From Lachnospiraceae bacterium UBA4317 (GTDB lineage Bacteria > Bacillota_A > Clostridia > Lachnospirales > Lachnospiraceae): a DNA stretch of 11,091 nt. A program made the position numbers and the translations under genes. The notes beneath the pieces are model-generated. The model saw nothing but the letters and a program-made list of their open reading frames with translations. It made no database searches and was not told the DNA's origin. The DNA lies in contig DGUF01000025.1 of the NCBI GenBank assembly GCA_002394525.1, positions 4,223-15,313 of the forward strand, read 5' to 3'. Positions 1-5,947 of this stretch are shown here, piece after piece. Each line of letters starts with the position of its first letter. Within the stretch, counting starts at the first letter, position 1.

Positions 1-25
1 GTGCCTGTCCCCTTGTCACACCTGC

Positions 26-85
26 TCACACTTTCCTGGCTCACACCTGCCCAGGTCACACCCGTTCACGTCACCCGCTCAGGTC
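26..85 (-). repeat. 15-bp degenerate tandem repeat at the 3' end of the CoA-transferase gene
   Basis: On the plus strand TCAC(A/C) recurs at exactly 15-bp spacing, at 26, 41, 56 and 71, giving four degenerate units; one clear unit is TCACACCTGCCCAGG (41-55). The last unit covers the stop codon (79-81) and the preceding Thr codon of the minus-strand gene, so the array starts in the gene's final codons and runs downstream. Just beyond it, at 1-15, is AAGGGGACAGGCAC on the minus strand, a GGGGAC core also seen in other intergenic repeats here. The array may continue outside the window. No coding role is visible. Confidence 0.7.
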
Positions 86-1245
86 ATGTCCGCAATCTCA
101 TCCCGGCTGTAGCCGAGGGCTGTGAGGACCTGGTCTGTGTGGTACCCTTCAGGATAGCCCGCGTGGTCGTAGCGGGGCGGGCACTCGGACAGGTGCATGG
201 GGGATCCCATCTGGGTGACATGGACTCCGCCCGAGAGGGGGACTTCCACGTCGGGCCACATGCCCCTTCCGGTGAGGTGCTGGTCCCGGGAGACCTCGTC
301 CAGGTCCATGACGGGCTCGACGCAGGCATCCAGGCCGCCAAAGACAGCGGTCCACTCGTCCCGGGTCTTTGTCAGAAACACCTTGCGGAAGGTCTCCTTG
401 ACCATGGCTGCGTCGGTCCTGAGGATCTTTCCGTCCTTCCACTCGGGATGGCCCAGGCCCTCGCAGAGGGCGGCAAAAAACTTGGGCTCCAGGGAGCCGA
501 CGCTCATGTATTTACCGTCGGAGGTCTCATAGAAATCATAGATCCCTCCGCCGTTCAGAAGGCCGCTCTCCCGCATTGGCATGGGGCCTCCCGCGAAATA
601 GGAGGCGCCGTCCATGGAGTTGAAGGGGATAACGCTGTCCTGCATGGAGACATCGATGAACTGGCCCCTACCGGTCTTTTCCCGGTAGATGATGGCGGCC
701 AGAATGCTGGAGACCGCGTTCATGGACCCGCCGGCAACGTCCGCGATCTGGAAATTGTAGAGGCCCGGGCCTCCCTGCTTCCTGCCCGCCGCCCAGGCGA
801 TGCCCGCGCGGGAGAGGTAGTTGATATCGTGTCCCGCCTTCATGGCAAAGGGCCCGTCCTGCCCGTAGCCCGTGATCGCGCAGTAGATCAGGCGCGGGTT
901 GACCTCGCGCAGCTGCTCATAGCCCACGCCCAGCTTGTCCATGACGCCGGGCCGGAACTGCTCGACGACAATGTCGTAATCCTGTACCAGCTTTTTGACC
1001 GCCTCCACGGCCGCAGGTTTTTTCAGGTTCAGGTGCATGGTCTTTTTGTTGCGGCCCAGCCAGGCCTGGGCTCCCGTCACCTGTGTCCCCTCGATCACGG
1101 GCGGCCAGTTGACCACCAGGTCATATTTGTCGCGGCTGCTCACCTTGAGCACCTCTGCTCCCATGTCCGCCAATACCATCGTGGCATAAGGTCCCGGAAG
1201 TAGGGTCGTAAAATCCAGAATTTTGTAACCATCTAAAGCGCCCAT
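79..1245 (-). CDS. CaiB/BaiF family III CoA-transferase, alpha-methylacyl-CoA racemase-like
   Basis: A 388-residue protein of the CoA-transferase family III fold. These cytoplasmic enzymes either move CoA between carboxylic acids through an aspartyl-CoA intermediate or racemise 2-methylacyl-CoA thioesters. The N-terminus has the family signature LDFTTLLPGPYATMVLADMG (residues 10-29), followed by EQFRPG (95-100), GHDINY (138-143), DVAGGSM (169-175) and SLEPKF (251-256). The His139/Asp169/Glu253 spacing matches the His126/Asp156/Glu241 catalytic set I recall for mycobacterial alpha-methylacyl-CoA racemase. In the transferases only the Asp is essential, so racemase activity is the better guess but not certain; the bile-acid, carnitine and aryl-lactate CoA-transferases remain alternatives. 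An AGGAG site (1253-1257) lies 7 nt before the ATG. The gene has its own likely promoter and ends in a repeat array. Nothing directly ties it to the upstream DUF genes. Confidence 0.9.
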   Translation of the reverse strand: MGALDGYKILDFTTLLPGPYATMVLADMGAEVLKVSSRDKYDLVVNWPPVIEGTQVTGAQAWLGRNKKTMHLNLKKPAAVEAVKKLVQDYDIVVEQFRPGVMDKLGVGYEQLREVNPRLIYCAITGYGQDGPFAMKAGHDINYLSRAGIAWAAGRKQGGPGLYNFQIADVAGGSMNAVSSILAAIIYREKTGRGQFIDVSMQDSVIPFNSMDGASYFAGGPMPMRESGLLNGGGIYDFYETSDGKYMSVGSLEPKFFAALCEGLGHPEWKDGKILRTDAAMVKETFRKVFLTKTRDEWTAVFGGLDACVEPVMDLDEVSRDQHLTGRGMWPDVEVPLSGGVHVTQMGSPMHLSECPPRYDHAGYPEGYHTDQVLTALGYSRDEIADMT

Positions 1246-1396
1246 CGATTTTCTCCTCTCGCCTCAAGACTTTTTTCGTTGACCGGGAAAAATCTCCCCT
1301 TATGGAATGATGAAGAGGCCAAAAGTTCCGCAGGGCCACTTTGACGAGACGTGGTTCCCTGACCGCCTTTTTCCCTCCACATCCTCTAATGTCATA

Positions 1397-1405
1397 ATTG
1401 TACCA
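1397..1405 (-). promoter_or_regulatory. Likely extended -10 promoter of the CoA-transferase gene
   Basis: The minus strand reads TGGTACAAT, an extended -10 (TGn followed by TACAAT), about 150 nt before the start codon. No good -35 is present at 17 bp, which extended -10 promoters tolerate. A perfect-core 12-bp direct repeat (CATAACAAAAC at 1440 and 1452) sits about 40-60 bp upstream and could be an operator. The transcript would have a leader of roughly 145 nt in which I see no recognised riboswitch. Confidence 0.45.
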
Positions 1406-1439
1406 TATTTTGTTCGTGTCCAGGGACGCTGCGTACTGC

Positions 1440-1463
1440 CATAACAAAACTCATAACAAAACA
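1440..1463. repeat. 12-bp direct repeat upstream of the CoA-transferase promoter
   Basis: CATAACAAAACT (1440-1451) is followed immediately by CATAACAAAACA (1452-1463), identical in 11 of 12 positions. Its place just upstream of the candidate -10 element fits a regulator binding site, but it could also be a chance duplication. Confidence 0.6.
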
Positions 1464-1536
1464 CGACACAGCGGATATTTATAATCTGCCGGGCTGTGCA
1501 CAGTTCGCCGGCCTTTCAGATGCGTTCGCAGCTAAT

Positions 1537-1702
1537 GCGGGACATGACATATGTGGGGACATGGCATTTTGGGGGACATGGCATTTTTGAGAACCTGGCG
1601 TATGCGGGGACCTGGCATTTTTGAGAACCTGGCTTTTGCGAGGACCTGGCATTTGAGGGGACATGGCATTTGCGGGGACATGGCATTTGCGGGGACATGA
1701 GG
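1537..1702. repeat. 17-bp tandem repeat array with GGGGACATGGCATTTGC unit
   Basis: About ten degenerate copies of a unit of about 17 bp follow one another without gaps. The best copies are GCGGGGACATGGCATTT at roughly 1655-1700. Internal variants change GGGGACATGG to GAGAACCTGG or GAGGACCTGG, so the copies diverged after amplification or came from two unit types. The array occupies most of the gap between the DUF4125 gene and the CoA-transferase promoter. It opens short Pro/Cys/Met-rich frames on both strands, but these have no ribosome binding site and are best read as non-coding. Unit length and lack of spacers rule out CRISPR. Confidence 0.9.
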
Positions 1703-1785
1703 AAGGGGCTGCCGCCAGGCTGACTGATATGCCGCCCCATGCAGCACACCAGACATTTCTCAGCCAGTGCAGCAGCCCCTTTTTT
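1703..1785. repeat. Inverted repeat with T-run, between two tandem arrays
   Basis: AAGGGGCTGC (1703-1712) pairs perfectly with GCAGCCCCTT (1772-1781). Inside it GGCTGA (1718-1723) pairs with TCAGCC (1760-1765), making a two-stage hairpin. The plus strand ends in a run of six T (1780-1785), so as RNA it would resemble a terminator on the plus strand; the minus strand lacks a comparable U-run. It lies exactly between the 17-bp and 41-bp arrays. It could be a terminator or the remains of a small palindromic element. Confidence 0.5.
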
Positions 1786-1813
1786 ACAGGGATCTATGTA
1801 TTTTCCAGTATTT

Positions 1814-1944
1814 CTCAGCCGCTCCTTTACGGGATGTCCTCAGCCGTGCGCCTTCTCAGCCGCTCCTTTGCGGGATGTCCTCAGCCGTGCGCCTTCTCAG
1901 CCGCTCCTTTGCGGGATGTCCTCAGCCGTGCGCCTTCTCAGCCG
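1814..1944. repeat. 41-bp tandem repeat overlapping the end of the DUF4125 gene
   Basis: Three nearly identical 41-bp units start at 1814, 1855 and 1896 (one A/G difference), and a partial fourth starts at 1937. Each unit begins CTCAGCCGCTCC and ends CAGCCGTGCGCCTT. On the minus strand each unit carries the codons for the last residues of the DUF4125 protein, AAEKAHG, plus its TGA stop, followed by about 18 bp ending in AAAGGAG. The gene's stop (1922-1924) lies in the third unit. The gene tail has therefore been copied downstream; because 41 is not a multiple of three, extra copies would not extend the frame cleanly. Confidence 0.95.
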
Positions 1945-2554
1945 CCTCCAGAGAAGGATACCCGTACAGCTCCACTTCCTTTTGCAGGATCGCCCGGTTC
2001 ATATTGGTGCCGGCAGCCCGCAGGCTCTCCACATGCGCCTCATAGAGGCTGAGAGTCTTCATGGAGTAGGTGGAGAGCTCGCCTCGCAGGTAGGTCTCAA
2101 AGGAGGTCGCCCAGGCGCGGTCGTCGCCGCTGTGCGTGGCCCGTCCCCTCCCGGTAAGCACGGGGAAAGCCTCCGAGAGTTCCTCCTGCCAGGCCACCTG
2201 CTGTCTGCTGATCTCAGCAATCAGGTCCAGCTTCTCTCTGCTCCTGGCCGGAAGGCGATCAGCAATCTGCGCGTATTCAGCAGGATTGGTCTGCTCCATC
2301 ATATAGGCGTATTTTTCTGTCAGGAGATTTCGTCCGGCCGCCTCTGCCTCCAGCAGGTCCTGCAGATAGCTCCGGCGCATTTCTTCGCTCCAGGCCGAAA
2401 GCTGGCTGCTGCGCATAATGTAGAAAGTGGGTCTGTTGTCCTGACAGTCCGCCCGGCCGCCAATATTCTGCACCTTGTCAAACATGACATACTCATGATC
2501 CACGATTTCCAGGATGTCTTCCGCTATTTTTTCCCTGATCTCCGAAAATTTCAT
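1922..2554 (-). CDS. DUF4125 family protein
   Basis: A 210-residue cytoplasmic-looking protein with no signal peptide or membrane segment. The segment MFDKVQNIGGRADCQDNRP (residues 24-42) followed by FYIMRSSQLSAW (44-55) is what I recognise as the DUF4125 signature; the rest is mostly helical and charged. No catalytic motif can be named and the family has no established function. AAGGAG (2560-2565) lies 5 nt before the ATG, which fixes the start. It follows the DUF4037 gene after a 196-bp gap filled with hairpin-forming repeats, so its expression may be reduced relative to the upstream genes. The last residues, AAEKAHG, lie in a 41-bp tandem repeat. I infer that it works with the DUF4037 and TPR proteins because I associate the three families with one another in Clostridia. 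Confidence 0.85.
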   Translation of the reverse strand: MKFSEIREKIAEDILEIVDHEYVMFDKVQNIGGRADCQDNRPTFYIMRSSQLSAWSEEMRRSYLQDLLEAEAAGRNLLTEKYAYMMEQTNPAEYAQIADRLPARSREKLDLIAEISRQQVAWQEELSEAFPVLTGRGRATHSGDDRAWATSFETYLRGELSTYSMKTLSLYEAHVESLRAAGTNMNRAILQKEVELYGYPSLEAAEKAHG

Positions 2555-2589
2555 AGGATCTCCTTTTTCATCTGTGCTGATTTGAAAAA

Positions 2590-2753
2590 TGAGTCAGACT
2601 GAATGTCCCCTCCGACCCATAACCTGCAAAAATGAGTCAAACTGAAACGTCCCCTCTGACTCATAACCTGCAAAAATGAGTCAAACTGAAACGTCCCTTC
2701 TGACTCAAAATGAGTCAATCTGAAACGTCCCTTCTGACTCACCCTCTGACTCA
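2590..2753 (-). repeat. TGAGTCA...TGACTCA hairpin repeat array starting at a stop codon
   Basis: Four units of about 31 bp (2590-2619, 2633-2663, 2677-2707, 2711-2741) each begin TGAGTCA and end TGACTCA, with a middle reading (A/C)GTCCC(C/T)TC on the plus strand. The first unit is degenerate at its right end. Spacing between the first three is 43-44 bp because they are separated by TAACCTGCAAAAA; the last is separated by only three A. A final half-unit TGACTCA (2747-2753) contains the stop codon of the DUF4037 gene (2751-2753). On the minus strand each unit is a 7-bp stem with a loop of about 17 nt. The three downstream units are each followed by five T, resembling a weak terminator; the unit nearest the stop is followed by only three or four T. 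Confidence 0.95.
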
Positions 2754-3692
2754 GTCCGCCAGGACGTGGCTTTCCCTGAGGTCCTGGTCTTCGATCCTGG
2801 CCAGGAGGGAGGCGCAGTGGTCCTGCATGAAGAGGCCGCGTCCGCGGGAGAGGTATTGTCTCTCCATCTCTCCTTCGATGAGCATGCAGATCCTTTCGAT
2901 GAGCTGCTGTCTGGCCTCCGCCTCCTCCTGCAGGCTGTCCCGGCGTTCTGTCAGGAGGCGTCCGAACATTTCACAGGCGCGGGGCAGGATGGGCAGGTCC
3001 TTCATGCCCCGGTAGATCCACTTGTAAAAAGGCATGTAGCGGCGGTTGAGGAGATATACGGCAGACCCGGCGGCCTGGATAAATTCACTGAGGGCCAGCT
3101 GCATGGCGACCGGGTCCTGCCGCTTTGCGCAGCGGGGGTAGTTGTACTGGCCGGACTGGGCCATGCGGGCGCAGCGGGCCGCCAGCTTTTTCAGGCGGAT
3201 GTCTTCGGGATAGTAGTCCAACAGGTGGTCCCGGATCCGGCTGAATTCTCCCATAGGGTCGTGGAAGATCTCGCCGTTGGTCGCGACGGCCAGGTAGGAC
3301 TCGGGCACGCGGCGCCATTCCCTGAGGGTCTGCGGTCCCGCCGCAAAGCCGGTGAAGTTCCGGTACCAGGTCTGGGTGCAGAGGACGCCCACGCGTCCGC
3401 CCCCCTGGTCGGTCTCCTTCCGGGGCCCGTAGCCGTCCATCCAGCGCGGCAACCGGTCGTAGACGTCGCGCACGCTCCAGCCGTATTTCAAGTAGTCTTT
3501 CTCAGTCAGCCAGATGCAAAAAGAGGGACCCCAGTCGTGATCCCTCGACAGCTCGTCGTCAAAGCCAAAGCACTCCGAGCCCTGTCCCGCCAGGCCGATG
3601 GCCATGCGCTGATAGAGCTCCGGAAAAGCCTCCCGGAGAGCCTTTTCTCCATATTTTTCAAAATAGCAGCGGGATAATTCCAGACCCTTCAT
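2751..3692 (-). CDS. DUF4037 domain protein, putative nucleotidyltransferase fold
   Basis: A 313-residue soluble protein. The segment AIGLAGQGSECFGFDDELSR (31-50) followed by DHDWGP (51-56) fits the nucleotidyltransferase pattern of a Gly-Ser pair (38-39), then two acidic residues (Asp51, Asp53) that would bind metal and NTP; a third acid may be Asp145 in IFHDPMG. The C-terminal half (about 190-313) is helical with KWIYRGMKDLPILP (224-237), typical of the DUF4037 family as I know it. The substrate is unknown; nucleotidylation of a protein, an RNA or a small molecule is possible. It starts 35 bp after the TPR gene with a GAGAGG site, so the two are almost certainly co-transcribed. Its TGA stop is the first base triplet of the downstream repeat array. 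Confidence 0.85.
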   Translation of the reverse strand: MKGLELSRCYFEKYGEKALREAFPELYQRMAIGLAGQGSECFGFDDELSRDHDWGPSFCIWLTEKDYLKYGWSVRDVYDRLPRWMDGYGPRKETDQGGGRVGVLCTQTWYRNFTGFAAGPQTLREWRRVPESYLAVATNGEIFHDPMGEFSRIRDHLLDYYPEDIRLKKLAARCARMAQSGQYNYPRCAKRQDPVAMQLALSEFIQAAGSAVYLLNRRYMPFYKWIYRGMKDLPILPRACEMFGRLLTERRDSLQEEAEARQQLIERICMLIEGEMERQYLSRGRGLFMQDHCASLLARIEDQDLRESHVLAD

Positions 3693-3727
3693 ACTTGCCT
3701 CTCATGTCGAAGTGCCCTGCACGCAGG

Positions 3728-4678
3728 TCAGACTACCATGCTTCCCGTGATTCGGGCGAGCTCATCCTGCACGGCCCGGGTGCGTTCATTGTCCGCCCCG
3801 AAGATCCTGGCGTAGACATCTCCGGCCTTGGCCAGGACGATGATGGCGGATTCCATCTTTCCGATCCTGCGGTAGACCCAGTACATGTTCTGGCAGGTGA
3901 TCCCGTACTCCACACACCGGCCGAAATGGCGCTTGGTATAATCGGCCGCCGTCTGGTAGACCCGGAGGGCGCGCTCGTAGTATCCCTCGCTGAAAAGGAA
4001 GCCCGCGAGCGAATTGAGGGCGTCGGCATAGCGGTTGTTTTTTTCATCGAGGATGGTGTCAAAAACGGCCAGCGCGCGGTCCAGGCACTCCATCGCCCCC
4101 TCTCTGTCTCCGGCCTCCTCATGGAGCGTCATCAGGTTGCTGTAGGCAAAGGCGGTCTCCTGCCCGAATCCTGCCAGCTTCTCAAAGTGTCCGGCAGCCT
4201 CGTAGAGGTGGTCGATCGCAGCCTGGGTCTGTCCGGCCTCTCTGCAGGCCAGGGCAAGATTGTTGTAGACGCTGGCGCAGGCGGGACTGTCTGTATCTCT
4301 GAGCGCTTTGTAGACACTGATCGCCTCTTCATAGAGGCCGATCGCCTGGCCCGTATGTCCGGCCATCCTGCAGGTCCCCGCCATATTGTTGAGGACCGCC
4401 GCATATTCGGGGCTTTCTGTTCCGACTCTCTCCGCAATCAGGTCCCCGGCCAGGGAGTAGGCCTCAACAGATTCCGGATACTTGTCGACCGACCTGTAAA
4501 AGGATCCCAGTTCATTATACACAGAGGTCAGAAGGCCGGGCTTTTGGTCTCTGTCCAGCTGCTTTGCGCAGTCTTTGAGATATTTTTCCACCCCTTCAGG
4601 ATCTCCTGCGGCGTACCGGCGCTTGAGTCCGTTGTAAAAGGTCGCCAGTTCAAAATCGAGTATTTTTCTGTTTGACAT
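3728..4678 (-). CDS. Tetratricopeptide repeat protein
   Basis: A 316-residue all-helical soluble protein. About five TPR units with roughly 42-residue spacing (kinesin-light-chain style) span residues about 50-300; repeated elements include YNELGSFYRSVDKYPESVEAY, LNNMAGTCRMAGHTGQAIGLY, YNNLALACREAGQTQAAIDHL, YSNLMTLHEEAGDREGAMECL and LNSLAGFLFSEGYYERALRVY. Such proteins bind partner proteins, so a scaffold or sensor role for the DUF4037/DUF4125 pair is the likely inference. AGGAGG (4689-4694) lies 10 nt before the ATG, slightly long but the only good site. It is the first gene of the three-gene set, just downstream of the AraC terminator. I see no convincing promoter: TTGACG occurs upstream but without a well-placed -10. 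Confidence 0.9.
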   Translation of the reverse strand: MSNRKILDFELATFYNGLKRRYAAGDPEGVEKYLKDCAKQLDRDQKPGLLTSVYNELGSFYRSVDKYPESVEAYSLAGDLIAERVGTESPEYAAVLNNMAGTCRMAGHTGQAIGLYEEAISVYKALRDTDSPACASVYNNLALACREAGQTQAAIDHLYEAAGHFEKLAGFGQETAFAYSNLMTLHEEAGDREGAMECLDRALAVFDTILDEKNNRYADALNSLAGFLFSEGYYERALRVYQTAADYTKRHFGRCVEYGITCQNMYWVYRRIGKMESAIIVLAKAGDVYARIFGADNERTRAVQDELARITGSMVV

Positions 4679-4953
4679 GGCTCTTCAGCCTCCTCCGGAT
4701 GTCCAGATTTGTTGGTTTTCCGTCCGCGGGGCGCCGCGTGACCGGATTTCGATAAAACATCCCTGTTGTAAAGATAATTCATCCCCGTCAAAGCCTTTTC
4801 CCCATATCTCATTTATTTTCCGCAAGGTCTCAGGTGGTCCCGGGCGGGCCGCGCGCAGATGTCCGGCAGGCTCCTGCCGGGACGAAGCGGCCTTACAGAA
4901 CAGCCGGTTCCAGGCAGACCGGCCCGCCGCGCTCCTGCCCGGGCGAACCAGGT
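4679..4953. other. GC-rich intergenic region with nested inverted repeats
   Basis: The gap before the TPR gene holds no credible gene. CCGGCAGG (4863-4870) faces CCTGCCGG (4873-4880). Around it GCGGGCCG (4844-4851) can pair with CGGCCCGC (4920-4927), and the outer CCCGGGC (4839-4845) with GCCCGGG (4937-4943), so about 105 nt could fold into one branched structure. It could be a structured leader of the TPR transcript, a small RNA or the trace of a palindromic element. A TTGACG hexamer on the minus strand near 4790 has no good -10 partner. Confidence 0.5.
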
Positions 4954-4985
4954 AAAAAAACACCTGCCCGGTGTGAGGGCAGGTG
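4954..4985 (-). terminator. Intrinsic terminator of the AraC regulator gene
   Basis: CACCTGCCC (4961-4969) and GGGCAGGTG (4977-4985) form a perfect 9-bp stem with a 7-nt loop. On the minus strand the stem is followed directly by seven T (plus-strand A run 4954-4960). It lies about 90 bp beyond the AraC stop and separates the GRE/activase/AraC locus from the TPR/DUF genes. Confidence 0.9.
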
Positions 4986-4997
4986 CTTCTCTTTTAT

Positions 4998-5086
4998 ATT
5001 CAATCACCAGAAACTATTCAATCGCCGGAGACCATTCAGCCGCCGGAGATCCTTCCATCATTGAAGACCATTCAGTCGCCGGAGAC
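4998..5086. repeat. 18-bp tandem repeat overlapping the end of the AraC gene
   Basis: Five degenerate units of 17-19 bp start at 4998, 5016, 5034, 5053 and 5070; the clearest is ATTCAATCGCCGGAGACC (5016-5033). The unit at 5070-5086 contains the AraC stop codon (5072-5074) and the codons for its last residues Val-Ser-Gly-Asp. As at three other genes in this window, the array begins in the gene's terminal codons and runs downstream, here up to the terminator. Confidence 0.9.
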
Positions 5087-5791
5087 TTTGCCTCCTCTGG
5101 TTTTTTCCCGGTAGGCCTTGGGCGTCATGCCGGTGATGCTGCGGAAGGCGCGGGTGAAGGTGGAGTTGGAGCTGTATCCGACCGTAATCGCGATATCTGT
5201 CACGCCGAAGGGGGAGTTTTCCAGAAGCTCCTTGGCCTTTTCGATCCTGACCCTGCGCAGGTAGAGGCCGGGGCTGATGCCGGTCTGCTGCTTGAACCAG
5301 TCGTTGTAGTAGGTCACATTGTAGCTCTCCATCTCCGCCAGCTCATCGATCGTGATCGGCAGGTCATAGTGCTCGCTGATATAGCGGATCGACGGCGGGG
5401 CGTGGTTCTCGAGGAGTTTGCTGTAGAGAAAGCTGTAAAGAAAGCGGACAGAGGAACTGTTGGGATTCTGGCGCAGTTCCGCCTGGATCAGTTCGACCAG
5501 CTGCAGGATCTGTCCCCGCATGGAGACGATGATGGGGCCGCTGAGCATGATCTTTCCCTGCTCCCCGATGTCATCACATATATTGAGGACCAGCATGTCT
5601 CCCAGGAAGTTGCAGCAGTGCTCCATGCCGTCCGGCACAAAGACCAGCTCCTGGGGCGTGACCGTGTATTCCTGGTCTCCGATCTCGATGGTCATATTCT
5701 TTTTCAGAGGTACCATGATCTGCGGATAGGTATGGGAATGCTGTCCCATACATTCGTGGTACATGTGGATTCCGATTGTCCCGTCTCCCAT
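5072..5791 (-). CDS. AraC-family transcriptional regulator with N-terminal cupin sensor
   Basis: A 239-residue DNA-binding protein. The N-terminal half (about 5-75) is a cupin-like effector domain with HECMGQHSHTYPQIMVPL (12-29), containing His18 and His20, and FVPDGMEHCC (51-60), containing His58 and a Cys pair; these could bind a ligand or metal. The C-terminal 95 residues are the AraC double helix-turn-helix: the first helix pair is around 143-165 and the second around 196-217, followed by the family signature VGYSSNSTFTRAFRSITGMTPKAYR (204-228). GAGGGGG (5799-5805) lies 7 nt before the ATG. It sits 156 bp after the activase gene in the same direction with no clear promoter of its own. The likely target is the GRE/activase locus or a linked transporter, with substrate or product as effector; this is inferred from position only. 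Confidence 0.93.
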   Translation of the reverse strand: MGDGTIGIHMYHECMGQHSHTYPQIMVPLKKNMTIEIGDQEYTVTPQELVFVPDGMEHCCNFLGDMLVLNICDDIGEQGKIMLSGPIIVSMRGQILQLVELIQAELRQNPNSSSVRFLYSFLYSKLLENHAPPSIRYISEHYDLPITIDELAEMESYNVTYYNDWFKQQTGISPGLYLRRVRIEKAKELLENSPFGVTDIAITVGYSSNSTFTRAFRSITGMTPKAYREKTRGGKVSGD

Positions 5792-5890
5792 GATTGTTCC
5801 CCCTCTCTCATGTCTGACTTGCTAAAAAGATGAGTACGCAGGACGAAGCATCTGCCCCGGCAGGTCTTCCGGAAAAAACACGCGCAAAGT

Positions 5891-5928
5891 TCCTGCAGAT
5901 GCCCGCTCAGGATGCGGCATCCGCAGGA
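5891..5928 (-). terminator. Strong hairpin after the activase gene, possible terminator
   Basis: TCCTGCAGATGCCCGC (5891-5906) pairs with GCGGCATCCGCAGGA (5914-5928) with one mismatch and one bulge around a 7-nt loop. On the minus strand a run of six T follows only after about 13 more bases, so termination may be partial, which would let some transcripts continue into the AraC gene. Confidence 0.5.
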
Positions 5929-5947
5929 GCCTTGGCTCACTGTTTTT

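Noticed and set aside
1532..1756. Minus-strand frames encoding Pro/Cys/Met-rich repeats across the 17-bp array
   Set aside because: The peptides are translations of a non-coding tandem repeat. All three frames are open, and there is no ribosome binding site or domain.
1537..2753. CRISPR array
   Set aside because: The repeats are contiguous or separated by identical spacers, unit lengths differ between arrays, and there is no cas gene.
3695..4675. 326-codon plus-strand frame opposite the TPR gene, and similar frames opposite DUF4037, AraC and the CoA-transferase
   Set aside because: Each mirrors a minus-strand gene with clear family motifs and Shine-Dalgarno sequences. The antisense frames show no domain.
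4741..4800. Sigma-A promoter for the TPR gene (TTGACG with TACAAC)
   Set aside because: The spacing is about 15 bp and the -10 is poor. I could not support it over chance.
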